A stretch of DNA of 64,000 nt. Origin: an uncultured Eubacteriales bacterium (GTDB lineage Bacteria; Bacillota; Clostridia; Oscillospirales; Oscillospiraceae). The notes under the pieces were generated by a model. That model was not told where the DNA came from. It made no database searches and saw only the letters and a list, made by a program, of their open reading frames with translations. Numbering within the stretch: position 1 is the stretch's first letter; each line of letters starts with the position of its first letter. Position numbers and translations under genes: made by a program. The DNA lies in NCBI GenBank assembly GCA_900545815.1, contig URAM01000004.1:26626-90625 (forward strand). Reading direction: 5' to 3'. This document shows positions 33,817-41,956 of the stretch, piece by piece.

Positions 33817-34403
33817 ACGCTATGACGCTGCAAGACATCCTTGCCATGCAGGCCGCCCGACAGCGAGCCTATGAGGCAGACCTGGACGACATGGTGCGCT
33901 ACGGCAAGGGGGCGCTGTTCACCAGCACGGTCATTGTAGATCTGTATAAAATGTTCGACCAGAAGGGCGAGAACCTAATGGGACTGCGGCTGGAGATCCC
34001 AACGGAGGTCACCCTGGGGCAGCTGGTACAGCTGCTGGGAGAGGTGACCCAGGAGCAGTTCTCCGATGCCTTTTTCCTGGAGCAGCTGCAGCCCTATTTC
34101 AGCGGCATTGTGGCAGACGAATGGCAGGAAGCGTCCCAGACCTTGGAGTATTTCACCTCCTCCCAATGCTCTGACCTGCTCCTGCGCCCGGAAGGGACGG
34201 CTCTGGATGACCACGGCTGGCCGCTCCTGGCCGATGGCTGCATTGGATATGTGTCCCTGCCCATGATGTATCCGGAAAAGGAAAATCTGCTGGTTCTCGA
34301 TGTGCCCGCTCATGTGAGCCTGAACGATGCATCAGCCTTTCTCCTGTCCTCCGGCATCACCATGAACCAAGCGTTTCCGGCGGACATCAGCAAATTCCTC
34401 TAA
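33813..34403 (+). CDS. Hypothetical protein coupled to the dehydrogenase gene
   Basis: 196 residues, acidic, without membrane segments or motifs that I recognise. Ends LSSGITMNQAFPADISKFL. Translation is coupled to the upstream dehydrogenase (4-nt overlap). No function can be read; it could be a small regulatory or metabolic partner. Lies directly before the ribU leader. Confidence 0.75.
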   Translation: MNAMTLQDILAMQAARQRAYEADLDDMVRYGKGALFTSTVIVDLYKMFDQKGENLMGLRLEIPTEVTLGQLVQLLGEVTQEQFSDAFFLEQLQPYFSGIVADEWQEASQTLEYFTSSQCSDLLLRPEGTALDDHGWPLLADGCIGYVSLPMMYPEKENLLVLDVPAHVSLNDASAFLLSSGITMNQAFPADISKFL

Positions 34404-34508
34404 CTCACCTTCCCCACCGAGCCCCTGCGGACAGGGCACGGTGGGGATTTTTTCCGCTGGGATCAAACGCTTGTCCACATTCCTGTGCAATTTTTCGTAT
34501 CCACCCCC

Positions 34509-34537
34509 TTGTCAACGGAAATCGACCGTGTTATACT
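34509..34537 (+). promoter_or_regulatory. Promoter of the ribU transcript
   Basis: TTGTCA (34509-34514), 17 nt, TATACT (34532-34537); riboswitch begins 23 nt later. Confidence 0.7.
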
Positions 34538-34559
34538 ATGGTTACAGCTGAATAGTGGT

Positions 34560-34670
34560 GTCTTCAGGGCAGGGTGAAATTCCCGATTGGCGGTCAAAGT
34601 CCGCGAGCGTTTCGGCGCAGGATTCGGTGCAACTCCGGAACCAACAGTGATAGTCTGGATGGAAGAAGAC
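34560..34670 (+). promoter_or_regulatory. FMN riboswitch (RFN element)
   Basis: P1 GTCTTC (34560-34565) pairs with GAAGAC (34665-34670). Between them are the conserved AGGGCAGGGTGAAATTCCC, GGCGG, CCGCGAGC, GATTCGGTGCAACTCCGG and CCAACAGT...AGTCTGGATG elements. Controls ribU through the terminator at 34742-34782: FMN bound means transcription stop. Confidence 0.95.
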
Positions 34671-34741
34671 GTGTTAATGTCGTGTATGATAGCTTTGTGG
34701 TGGGAGTCTCATCACCCTTTTTCGCACGCCAAAATGATAGT

Positions 34742-34783
34742 TAACACCTGGAAGACAACTCTGTTTTCAGGTGTTATTTTTTC
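34742..34783 (+). terminator. Riboswitch-controlled terminator before ribU
   Basis: TAACACCTG (34742-34750) and CAGGTGTTA (34768-34776), then TTTTTT. Upstream, GTGGTGGGAGTCTCATCACC is a possible antiterminator partner. Confidence 0.85.
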
Positions 34784-34801
34784 ATCAAGGAGCGATCAAT
34801 C

Positions 34802-35476
34802 ATGAGTGCAAACATCACCAACACCAAGAAAGTCACCCTGCTGGGTATGCTGGCCGCTATCGCCTACGCAGTCATCTTCGTCTGCCACTTCCTCATCCCC
34901 CCCGTGGCCGGCTTCCTGACCCTGGACGTAAAGGACACCATCATCGCCATCGCCGGCTTCATCTTTGGCCCCCTGTCCGCCGCTCTGGTGGGCGTTGTGG
35001 TCGCCGCCGTGGAGATGGTCACCATCAGCGCCACCGGCCCCATCGGTCTGGTCATGAACATCCTCTCCAGCTGCTGCTTCGCCTGTGTGGCCGCCTTGAT
35101 CTATAAGCGCAAGCATACCCTGAAGGGCGCTATCATCGGCCTGATCGTGGGCTGCCTGTCCGCCACCGCCGTCATGCTGCTGTGGAACTTCCTCATCACC
35201 CCCATCTACATGGGTGTCCCCCGGGCAACTGTCGCCGCCATGCTGGTGCCGGTGTTTCTGCCCTTCAACCTGGGCAAGTACATCCTGAACGCTGCCCTGA
35301 CGATGCTCATCTATAAGCCCATCGTCACCGCCCTGCGCAAGGCCAACCTGCTGGCTCCCTCCTCCAGCGATGCAGCTCCCGTGCAGAAAAAGCAGCACCT
35401 GGGCACCATCCTGGTCTCCCTGCTCATCCTCATCACCTGTATTCTGGGCTTCCTGGTCTGGCAGGGTGTGCTGTGA
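34802..35476 (+). CDS. ribU: Riboflavin ECF transporter S component
   Basis: 224 residues, six hydrophobic helices, RibU-type features such as LLGMLAAIAYAVIFV and VKDTIIAIAGFIFGPLSAA. Binds riboflavin outside and passes it in with the shared ECF energising module (not in this window). The FMN riboswitch upstream identifies the substrate better than the protein sequence does. AAGGAG 9 nt before the ATG. C-terminal extra helix (LVSLLILITCILGFLV) makes it slightly longer than usual. Confidence 0.92.
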   Translation: MSANITNTKKVTLLGMLAAIAYAVIFVCHFLIPPVAGFLTLDVKDTIIAIAGFIFGPLSAALVGVVVAAVEMVTISATGPIGLVMNILSSCCFACVAALIYKRKHTLKGAIIGLIVGCLSATAVMLLWNFLITPIYMGVPRATVAAMLVPVFLPFNLGKYILNAALTMLIYKPIVTALRKANLLAPSSSDAAPVQKKQHLGTILVSLLILITCILGFLVWQGVL

Positions 35477-35515
35477 CGGTTTCTACCCGCTATCTTCTCA
35501 AAACGTCAACTCTTC

Positions 35516-35550
35516 CGAAAAACCGGCCTTTGGGTCGGTTTTTCGTTTTA
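35516..35550 (+). terminator. Terminator after ribU
   Basis: GAAAAACCGGCC, TTTG loop, GGTCGGTTTTTC followed by GTTTT. Confidence 0.8.
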
Positions 35551-35666
35551 CCGCCTGCGCCCGCAGATGGCACTTGCATTTTTGTTGACTTCCGCCAATA
35601 TTCGTCCGCTCTTTTTTGCTGTTTTGCCGAATTTCCTTCCCAGGTGAATTTTCTGTCAAAAGGGCG

Positions 35667-35694
35667 TTGACAATTTTCCAGAACGTGTTATGAT
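35667..35694 (+). promoter_or_regulatory. Promoter of the feo operon
   Basis: TTGACA (35667-35672), 16 nt, TATGAT (35689-35694). The operator box at 35703 begins within the likely start of transcription. Confidence 0.75.
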
Positions 35695-35702
35695 AGCAGT
35701 TG

Positions 35703-35718
35703 GTTAGTTGATACTAAC
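35703..35718. promoter_or_regulatory. GTTAG-N6-CTAAC operator 1 of feo
   Basis: GTTAGTTGATACTAAC. Placed at about +2 to +17 of the promoter, well placed for repression by an iron-dependent DtxR/IdeR-like protein. The same box recurs at 35737, 1403 and 2010. Confidence 0.65.
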
Positions 35719-35736
35719 TTCATTTTATCGTGATGA

Positions 35737-35752
35737 GTTAGTTTGCGCTAAC
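35737..35752. promoter_or_regulatory. GTTAG-N6-CTAAC operator 2 of feo
   Basis: GTTAGTTTGCGCTAAC, 34 nt (about three helical turns) from operator 1. Confidence 0.65.
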
Positions 35753-35781
35753 ATTTACCTGCAAAAACGGGAGGGATTCGT

Positions 35782-35994
35782 ATGATGCCTTTGACCTTGG
35801 CTAATGTCGGGGAGGAACTGACCATCCAGAAGATCGGCGGGAAGCCGGACGTGAAAAAGCACCTGGAGAACTTGGGGTTCGTCGTGGGCAGCACAGCAAA
35901 GCTCATCACTGCGCTCAACGGCAACGTCATCGTCCAGGTCAAGGAGACACGGGTGGCCATCAGCGAGGAAATGGCCCGGAAGATCATGGTCTGA
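35782..35994 (+). CDS. feoA: FeoA-type iron transport protein 1
   Basis: 70 residues, SH3-like FeoA. Contains the conserved LGFVVGSTAKLI part and ends VRVAISEEMARKIMV-like. It is a cytoplasmic partner of FeoB. GGGAGGG before the ATG. First of two tandem feoA genes. Confidence 0.9.
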   Translation: MMPLTLANVGEELTIQKIGGKPDVKKHLENLGFVVGSTAKLITALNGNVIVQVKETRVAISEEMARKIMV

Positions 35995-36057
35995 GTCTGG
36001 CTCTGCGCCAGGGTGGCCATTGTTTTGTAGAATATGGAGAAAAAGGAGGATTTTCTG

Positions 36058-36279
36058 ATGAAAACACTGAGAGACGTGAGCATCGGCGATACCGTTCAGG
36101 TCGTCAAGCTCCACGGCACTGGCCCGGTCAAGCGCCGTATCATGGATATGGGTATCACCAAGGGCGTGGAGATTTATCTGCGGAAGGTTGCGCCTCTGGG
36201 CGACCCCATTGAGATCACCGTCCGAGGCTATGAGCTGTCCCTGCGGAAAGCGGACGCAGAGATGATCGAAGTCAGTTGA
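36058..36279 (+). CDS. feoA: FeoA-type iron transport protein 2
   Basis: 73 residues, second FeoA. RRIMDMGITKGVEIYLRKVAPLGDPIEITVRGYELSLRK covers the canonical SH3 core, closer to the family consensus than the first copy. AAAGGAGG before ATG 36058; an upstream start (36034) has none. Followed by feoB. Confidence 0.93.
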   Translation: MKTLRDVSIGDTVQVVKLHGTGPVKRRIMDMGITKGVEIYLRKVAPLGDPIEITVRGYELSLRKADAEMIEVS

Positions 36280-36327
36280 TCCAACACGGTACGGGGAACG
36301 GAATTTCCCCGATTCTTTGGCCTAATG

Positions 36328-36343
36328 GTTAGCTGCAACTTAC
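36328..36343. promoter_or_regulatory. Degenerate GTTAG-N6-CTTAC box before feoB
   Basis: One mismatch from the feoA operators; 39 nt before the feoB start. Could be an internal site. Confidence 0.4.
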
Positions 36344-36381
36344 CATCTGGCACAGAACTGCAGAAAGAGAGGAACACCAAC

Positions 36382-38892
36382 ATGAGTATCACCATTGCTC
36401 TGGCGGGCAATCCAAACTGTGGTAAAACGACCCTGTTCAATGCCCTCACCGGCTCCAATCAGTTCGTCGGCAACTGGCCCGGCGTCACCGTGGAAAAGAA
36501 GGAAGGCCGCCTGAAAAAGCACAACGATGTCATCATCGCCGACCTGCCCGGTATCTATTCCCTCTCCCCCTACACCCTGGAGGAAGTGGTAGCCAGAAAC
36601 TATTTGATCAACCAGCGTCCGGACGCCATCCTGAACATCATTGATGGCACCAATCTGGAACGCAACCTGTACCTGACCACTCAGCTGACTGAGCTGGGCA
36701 TCCCCGTGGTCATCGCCATCAATATGATGGACGTGGTGCGCAAGAACGGCGACTCCATCAACACCAAGCAACTGGCCAAGGAGCTGGGCTGCCAGGTGGT
36801 GGAGATCTCCGCTCTGAAGGGCGATGGCGTGGAGCTGGCCGCTCAGGCCGCAGTCACCGCTGCCAAGGGAGTCAAGACCATCCCCATGCACGCCTTCTCC
36901 GGCCCCGTGGAACACGCCATCGCTCACATCGAGGAAGTGGCCGTCCACAACCTGCCGGAAGAACAGCAGCGCTGGTACGCCATCAAGCTGTTTGAACGGG
37001 ACAGCAAGGCCATCGAATCCCTGAAGCTGGATCCCAGCATTCTGGAACACATCGAACAGGACATTGTGGCGGCAGAAACCGAGCTGGATGACGACTCCGA
37101 GTCTATCATCACCAATGACCGGTATTTGTACATCGCCTCGATCATCAAGAGCTGTTATAAAAAGGCCAATGTAGGTCAGCTGTCCACCTCCGACAAAATC
37201 GACAAGGTGGTTACCAACCGTTGGCTGGGTCTGCCTATCTTCGTGGTCATCATGTTCCTGGTGTACTACATCTCCATGGTCACCGTGGGCAGCGCTGCGA
37301 CCAATTGGGCCAACGATGGCGTGTTCGGGGACGGCTGGCATCTGCTGGGCATCGGCTCCTCTGAATTCGCAGACGCCGAAGAAAAATATGGCGACACCGA
37401 CCTCATCATTGACGCTTTTGCCAACGAATACGGCAGCGACGAGATCACTGCCGCACTGGATGCAGAGTCTGACAGTTACACCGAAGAAGGTGCCAAGGCC
37501 GCCCTGGACGCCCTGGTTGCCGCAACACCTGCTGACGCCAATGTTTCCTATGACGTAGAAGATGAAGAAACCTTGGCTGTCGAGACAGTGGACAACGTCA
37601 AAAAGGCTGACCTGGAAAATGCGGTGGCACAGTATGAGAACACCGAGTACAAGGAAGCCTATGGCGCTCCCGACACCTCCACCTATGGCATTTGGTTTCC
37701 GGGCATCCCCGTCCTCATCGGCAACGGCCTGGACGCTGCCAACGCAGCGCCTTGGCTCAACGGCCTGATTCTGGATGGTATCGTGGCCGGCGTGGGCGCT
37801 GTCCTGGGCTTTGTGCCTCAGATGCTGGTTCTGTTCCTGCTGCTGGCCTTCCTGGAAGCCTGTGGCTACATGGCTCGTATCGCCTTCGTCCTGGATCGTG
37901 TGTTCCGGAAGTTCGGCCTGTCCGGCAAGAGCTTTATCCCCATCCTGATCGGCACCGGCTGCGGCGTGCCCGGTATCATGGCCTCTCGTACCATCGAGAA
38001 CGAGCGTGACCGCCGCATGACCATCATGACCACCACCTTCATCCCCTGCGGCGCCAAGATGCCCTTTATTGCGATGATCGCCGGCGCCATCTTCGGCGGC
38101 TCCGCTTGGGTTTCCACTTCCGCTTACTTCCTGGGCATGGCCTGCATCATCGTCTCCGGCATCATCCTGAAAAAGACCAAGATGTTCTCCGGCGACCCCG
38201 CTCCCTTCGTTATGGAACTGCCCGCATACCATTGGCCCACCGTGGGCAACGTTCTGCGCTCCATGTGGGAACGCGGCTGGTCCTTCATCAAGAAGGCTGG
38301 CACCATCATCCTGCTGTCCACCATCCTGGTCTGGTTCACCACCTACTTCGGTTTCGTAGACGGTGCATTCCAGATGCTTGAAGAAGACCAGATCGACCAC
38401 TCCATCCTGGCCACCATCGGCAGCGCCATCGCTTGGATCTTCACTCCTCTGGGCTGGGGCAACTGGCAGTCCGCCGTGGCTTCCATCACCGGTCTGGTGG
38501 CCAAGGAGAACATCGTTGGCACCATGGGCATCCTGTTCAGCGGCGGCGACGGCAATGTGTATAACAACATCGCAGCCACCTTCACTGCTGTCTCCGGCTA
38601 CTCCTTCCTGGCCTTCAACCTGCTCTGTGCTCCCTGCTTCGCTGCCATGGGCGCCATCAAGCGGGAGATGAACAACGCCAAGTGGACTTGGTTCGCCATT
38701 GGCTATCAGTGCGGTTTCGCCTATGTCATCGCCCTGATCATCAACCAGATCGGCTGCGCCTTCACGGGCAACCTGCACATCGTCGGTCTTATCGTCGCCA
38801 TCTTCTTTGTAGCCGCCATCATTTACCTGCTGGTGCGCCCCTACAAGGAAGCCGACACTCTTAAGACTCCCACCGCTGTGGGTGCTCGCTGA
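36382..38892 (+). CDS. feoB: Ferrous iron transporter B
   Basis: 836 residues. N-terminal GTPase: G1 GNPNCGKT (8-15), switch GNWPGVTVE, G3 DLPG, G4 NMMD. Membrane domain with Fe-pathway cysteines in GCGVPGIMASRT and PCGAKMPF. The usual size is 650-780; the excess is an insertion of about 125 residues (about 307-430), rich in Asp, Glu and Ala, between the first membrane helix and the next, placed outside the membrane by FeoB topology. ATG 36382 is the family start (MSITIALAGNP). Iron(II) uptake powered by the G domain. Under the operator boxes upstream of feoA. Confidence 0.95.
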   Translation: MSITIALAGNPNCGKTTLFNALTGSNQFVGNWPGVTVEKKEGRLKKHNDVIIADLPGIYSLSPYTLEEVVARNYLINQRPDAILNIIDGTNLERNLYLTTQLTELGIPVVIAINMMDVVRKNGDSINTKQLAKELGCQVVEISALKGDGVELAAQAAVTAAKGVKTIPMHAFSGPVEHAIAHIEEVAVHNLPEEQQRWYAIKLFERDSKAIESLKLDPSILEHIEQDIVAAETELDDDSESIITNDRYLYIASIIKSCYKKANVGQLSTSDKIDKVVTNRWLGLPIFVVIMFLVYYISMVTVGSAATNWANDGVFGDGWHLLGIGSSEFADAEEKYGDTDLIIDAFANEYGSDEITAALDAESDSYTEEGAKAALDALVAATPADANVSYDVEDEETLAVETVDNVKKADLENAVAQYENTEYKEAYGAPDTSTYGIWFPGIPVLIGNGLDAANAAPWLNGLILDGIVAGVGAVLGFVPQMLVLFLLLAFLEACGYMARIAFVLDRVFRKFGLSGKSFIPILIGTGCGVPGIMASRTIENERDRRMTIMTTTFIPCGAKMPFIAMIAGAIFGGSAWVSTSAYFLGMACIIVSGIILKKTKMFSGDPAPFVMELPAYHWPTVGNVLRSMWERGWSFIKKAGTIILLSTILVWFTTYFGFVDGAFQMLEEDQIDHSILATIGSAIAWIFTPLGWGNWQSAVASITGLVAKENIVGTMGILFSGGDGNVYNNIAATFTAVSGYSFLAFNLLCAPCFAAMGAIKREMNNAKWTWFAIGYQCGFAYVIALIINQIGCAFTGNLHIVGLIVAIFFVAAIIYLLVRPYKEADTLKTPTAVGAR

Positions 38893-38934
38893 ACACAGCA
38901 ATCGAAAAAATTTCCTGCATAAGGAGGATGTGTT

Positions 38935-39093
38935 ATGGGTACTGTATTGATCTCCCTTCTGCTTCTGGCCATCGTTGCCGCCATCATCCGGTATATGGTC
39001 AAGCTGAAAAAGGCGGGAAAGTCCCCCTGCGGTATCGGATGCAGCGGTGACTGCGGTCACTGCCACAACTGCGGAGAGCATCATCCCTCCTGA
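38935..39093 (+). CDS. FeoB-associated Cys-rich membrane protein
   Basis: 52 residues: one N-terminal membrane helix (VLISLLLLAIVAAIIRYMV), a basic stretch, then CGIGCSGDCGHCHNCGEHH, with six Cys and several His. This is the small FeoB-associated protein (PF12669) found right after feoB in Clostridia; probably helps handle iron at the cytosolic side. AAGGAGG lies 9 nt before the ATG. A strong terminator follows. Confidence 0.9.
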   Translation: MGTVLISLLLLAIVAAIIRYMVKLKKAGKSPCGIGCSGDCGHCHNCGEHHPS

Positions 39094-39102
39094 GATTCTC
39101 AT

Positions 39103-39140
39103 GCACCCCCCAGCCAAAGGCTGGGGGGTGCTTTCTTTGC
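39103..39140 (+). terminator. Terminator of the feo operon
   Basis: GCACCCCCCAGCC (39103-39115), AAA loop, GGCTGGGGGGTGC (39119-39131), TTTCTTT. Confidence 0.9.
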
Positions 39141-39149
39141 CTGCGCCAA

Positions 39150-39180
39150 GAAAAAAGCGTCCCACAAAAGTGGGACGCTC
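39150..39180 (-). terminator. Terminator of the leftward dehydrogenase gene
   Basis: AGCGTCCCAC / GTGGGACGCT with an A-run at 39151-39156 that reads as a U-run on the minus strand. Confidence 0.85.
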
Positions 39181-39216
39181 TCCTATAAATGCCTTCTGTT
39201 TGACTTTGTGCCTGAC

Positions 39217-40239
39217 TCAGCAGTAATACTCCATGGGGTAGGTGAGATACTCTACCGGCTCCAGCTGGTCGCAGGTGACATATCCGGCGGGAGCGTGGAG
39301 CAGGGACGGGATACGGTTGATGATCGTAGCACAAGTGTGCTCAACGGTGGCGGGCTTCACCACGCGGAACTCGGTCTTGGGTTCGCCAAAGATCTCCCAG
39401 TCGCACATATCGCCGTCATCGGGGCCGTAAACCTTGCCGATGGTCTCCTCCTCGATGGTGACACCCTGCATGGTCTCGATGGTGACCACGGCCGACATAC
39501 CCACGGCGTTGCCCGCCTTGATCTCCTTGCCCAGCGTCTCGCTGTAGATGTCCTTGTCCAGGATACAGGGGACGTGCTTCTGGGAGATGCTCTTGATGGT
39601 GAGACCCAGCTTATTGCAGATGGCCTCAGAGGCGTTCCACGCATAGGACGGTTCAAAGTCGGTGGGATGTGCGATTTCTGCTTCAAATTCCTCTGGCGTC
39701 AGGCCGCAGCCGTGAGCCTCTGCCAGGGCAATGCCGTACTCCTCTACGTTGTAGCTGTAGGCGCCCTTGATCTTGGTGATGTTGTGACAGCCTGCCGCCA
39801 CGATGCCGACCATATTGATCCAGAAGATGTCCTGCATCCCGCTGCCGGTGATGGTGCAACTGTTTTCCTGGGCCAGCTTGTCCAGCTTGTTGATCATGGC
39901 TGCGGAGGTCGTCCAAGGATAGATGGCCTCCTCGCAGGTGGTGATGACATTGATGCCGCGGGTCACGCACTGCTCGATGGCCTCGTAAATGTCGCCGATG
40001 AAGCTGCGGGTGGTGATGATGGCCACATCAGCATCGCACTCGTCCAGGACCTTCTCCGCATTGTCGGAGATCAGGATGCCGGTCTTAACGCCCAGTTCTG
40101 CCCAATCCCCGATGTCCTGACCGACAGACGCACCGTGGCCGATGCCGCCGACGATCTGTGCTCCATGCTCATAGGCATAGCGCAGGGTGTACTTGCTCAT
40201 CTTGCCGCAACCATACTGCACGATTTTGATCTTATCCAT
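39217..40239 (-). CDS. NAD(P)-dependent 2,4-diaminopentanoate dehydrogenase-like protein
   Basis: 340 residues with an N-terminal Rossmann fold of the dihydrodipicolinate reductase type (IKIVQYGCGKMSKYTLRYA). Resembles Ord, the 2,4-diaminopentanoate dehydrogenase of ornithine fermentation: TTCEEAIYPWTT, GSGMQDIFW. Other ornithine genes (or-4, or-5) are not beside it, so it may act on another amine or amino acid. Preceded on the same strand by a MerR-type regulator 84 bp away. GAAAGGAGC before the ATG. Confidence 0.78.
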   Translation of the reverse strand: MDKIKIVQYGCGKMSKYTLRYAYEHGAQIVGGIGHGASVGQDIGDWAELGVKTGILISDNAEKVLDECDADVAIITTRSFIGDIYEAIEQCVTRGINVITTCEEAIYPWTTSAAMINKLDKLAQENSCTITGSGMQDIFWINMVGIVAAGCHNITKIKGAYSYNVEEYGIALAEAHGCGLTPEEFEAEIAHPTDFEPSYAWNASEAICNKLGLTIKSISQKHVPCILDKDIYSETLGKEIKAGNAVGMSAVVTIETMQGVTIEEETIGKVYGPDDGDMCDWEIFGEPKTEFRVVKPATVEHTCATIINRIPSLLHAPAGYVTCDQLEPVEYLTYPMEYYC

Positions 40240-40323
40240 AATAATAGCTCCTTTCCTAATGCGTATTCAGAATTTCTATATTTTCAGTATATGGTATGAT
40301 GTTAGGAGAGAGTCAAGGGTTTA

Positions 40324-41187
40324 TCACTTACTTTTTGAAAATGCCACCGGAATTTGCAGGCGCATGAACATATTCCGCTTTTTGTTCTCAAAGAGATTCA
40401 GCTCCGTCATTTCCTCGCAGATATAATCGCCGTTCAAAATATAGTGATTGTCCCGGCAGTAGTTCAGCAGCCTTTTCGCCCCCTCCATCTCCTGGTCGAA
40501 ATCATCCAGGTAGATGCAGGCGAACATCCCGCTCTCCACAAGCGCAATATTCTCTCCATAGTCCCCTAAATGTTTATCCCCAAAAATAAAGATTTTATCC
40601 GCGATCATCTCCTGTCGCTCAAAGCGCTCCTTCTTGATGCTGGTTCCCAGATTGTAGGAGAGCAACTGGGGCACGTCCCGTTTCATCAGATCTCGACGCA
40701 GGGCGCGGACGGCCTTCTCATAGGCCACCACACCGCCGTCATAGAAGTTTTCCGTGCAGGGAATGTATAAAATGTATCGCTGATCAATAAATTCCAGGGA
40801 GAGCGTCCCACTGGCTGGGGATTTCCGGTAACGCTCAATGGATTGGATGGTTCGCTCTACGGCCTCATGCATGGCTTTCAGCTCCCGCATCTGCTGATGG
40901 ATCTGGTTGTTCTTCTCAATGAGCTTCTGCTCGATGAGGATGATGTCCTCTTTTTCCAGCAGCGTCTGGATCTCGCTCAGACTCATGCCAAGATTTCTCA
41001 TGTACCGGATGATGTCCAGCCGAGACGTTTGGCAGATGTCGTAATATCGGTAGTTGGACGCCTCGTCTCGGTAGCTTGGCTTCAGCAGACCCATCTGGTC
41101 ATAGAATCGGAGCGTGGCAATGGAGACACGGTTCGTCTTTGCCATTTCGCCGATGGACAACAGGTGTTCTCTTTGATTGTGATCCAT
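40324..41187 (-). CDS. MerR-family transcriptional regulator with effector-binding domain
   Basis: 287 residues: MerR helix-turn-helix (LLSIGEMAKTNRVSIATLRFYDQMGLL, about 8-34), a long dimerisation helix (80-120) and a C-terminal GyrI/BmrR-like ligand domain (LSLEFIDQRYILYIPC...). ATG 41187 has GGAGAGG upstream; the longer start at 41232 has none. Regulates probably itself and the dehydrogenase gene downstream. The ligand may be a cationic or aromatic compound; inferred from family only. Confidence 0.88.
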   Translation of the reverse strand: MDHNQREHLLSIGEMAKTNRVSIATLRFYDQMGLLKPSYRDEASNYRYYDICQTSRLDIIRYMRNLGMSLSEIQTLLEKEDIILIEQKLIEKNNQIHQQMRELKAMHEAVERTIQSIERYRKSPASGTLSLEFIDQRYILYIPCTENFYDGGVVAYEKAVRALRRDLMKRDVPQLLSYNLGTSIKKERFERQEMIADKIFIFGDKHLGDYGENIALVESGMFACIYLDDFDQEMEGAKRLLNYCRDNHYILNGDYICEEMTELNLFENKKRNMFMRLQIPVAFSKSK

Positions 41188-41355
41188 AGTTGCCTCTCCT
41201 TTCGATGGATTTCCAACACAAAGTGGACACAAAACTCTAACCTAATGTAGAGTTTTTGCTCTTACTGTCATTATACGCAAAAGAAGCCGGAAAGAAAAGG
41301 AGGATATGAAAAGAGCCGAACCCACAAGGTGGGTTCGGCCTTTCGTCTTGGAAAT

Positions 41356-41925
41356 TTACTCGAGCTCCGTATGATGCCCCTGCTCATCTACATGGAACAG
41401 CGGCAGCTTCTTCAGGAAGATGATGTCCTTCCGGTCTGCCGCCTCCCCTTCCGCCAGGACGGCAGCACGGGCGACCACGTTGGCGCCAGCCTGCTGGACT
41501 AACGTCTCCATCGCTCGCATGGACTCGCCGGTGGAGATGACATCGTCCAGGAGACAGATATTCTTGCCCCGAATCTTGTCCGCCTCCACCCCGTCCAGGT
41601 ACAGGCGCTGCATCTCGGTGGTGGTGATGGAATTGACGGTCGTCTCCACCACATCTTTCATGTAGGCTTTCACGCTCTTGCGGATGACGATGAACTCCTT
41701 TAAGCCCATCTGACGGCTGACCTCATAGGCCAGAGCGATGCCCTTGGCTTCCGCAGTGACCAGGGCATCTACGGGGCCGATGCGGTCGGCCAGCTCCTTG
41801 CCGCAGGCGGAGATCAGCTCGGTGTCGCTGATGATGACGAAGCTGGCGAAGGCCAGATCTTTCTTGATGGGGATGTAAGGGAGCTGACGGCGGACGCCGC
41901 AGACTTCGATCTCATAATGTTCCAT
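41356..41925 (-). CDS. Purine phosphoribosyltransferase
   Basis: 189 residues. PRPP loop ICLLDDVISTGES (about 119-131), hood region typical of xanthine/adenine-type type I phosphoribosyltransferases. Salvages a purine base (most likely xanthine, hypoxanthine or adenine) to its nucleotide. Being 31 bp downstream of a guanine-riboswitch-controlled permease points to guanine/xanthine/hypoxanthine. AAAGGAG 9 nt before ATG 41925. Confidence 0.85.
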   Translation of the reverse strand: MEHYEIEVCGVRRQLPYIPIKKDLAFASFVIISDTELISACGKELADRIGPVDALVTAEAKGIALAYEVSRQMGLKEFIVIRKSVKAYMKDVVETTVNSITTTEMQRLYLDGVEADKIRGKNICLLDDVISTGESMRAMETLVQQAGANVVARAAVLAEGEAADRKDIIFLKKLPLFHVDEQGHHTELE

Positions 41926-41956
41926 AGTGACAACTCCTTTGGGTGCGATGAAGGGA

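Noticed and set aside
36340..39165. Minus-strand frame of 941 codons opposite feoB
   Set aside because: Antisense shadow, low-complexity Gly/His/Asp text with no domain.
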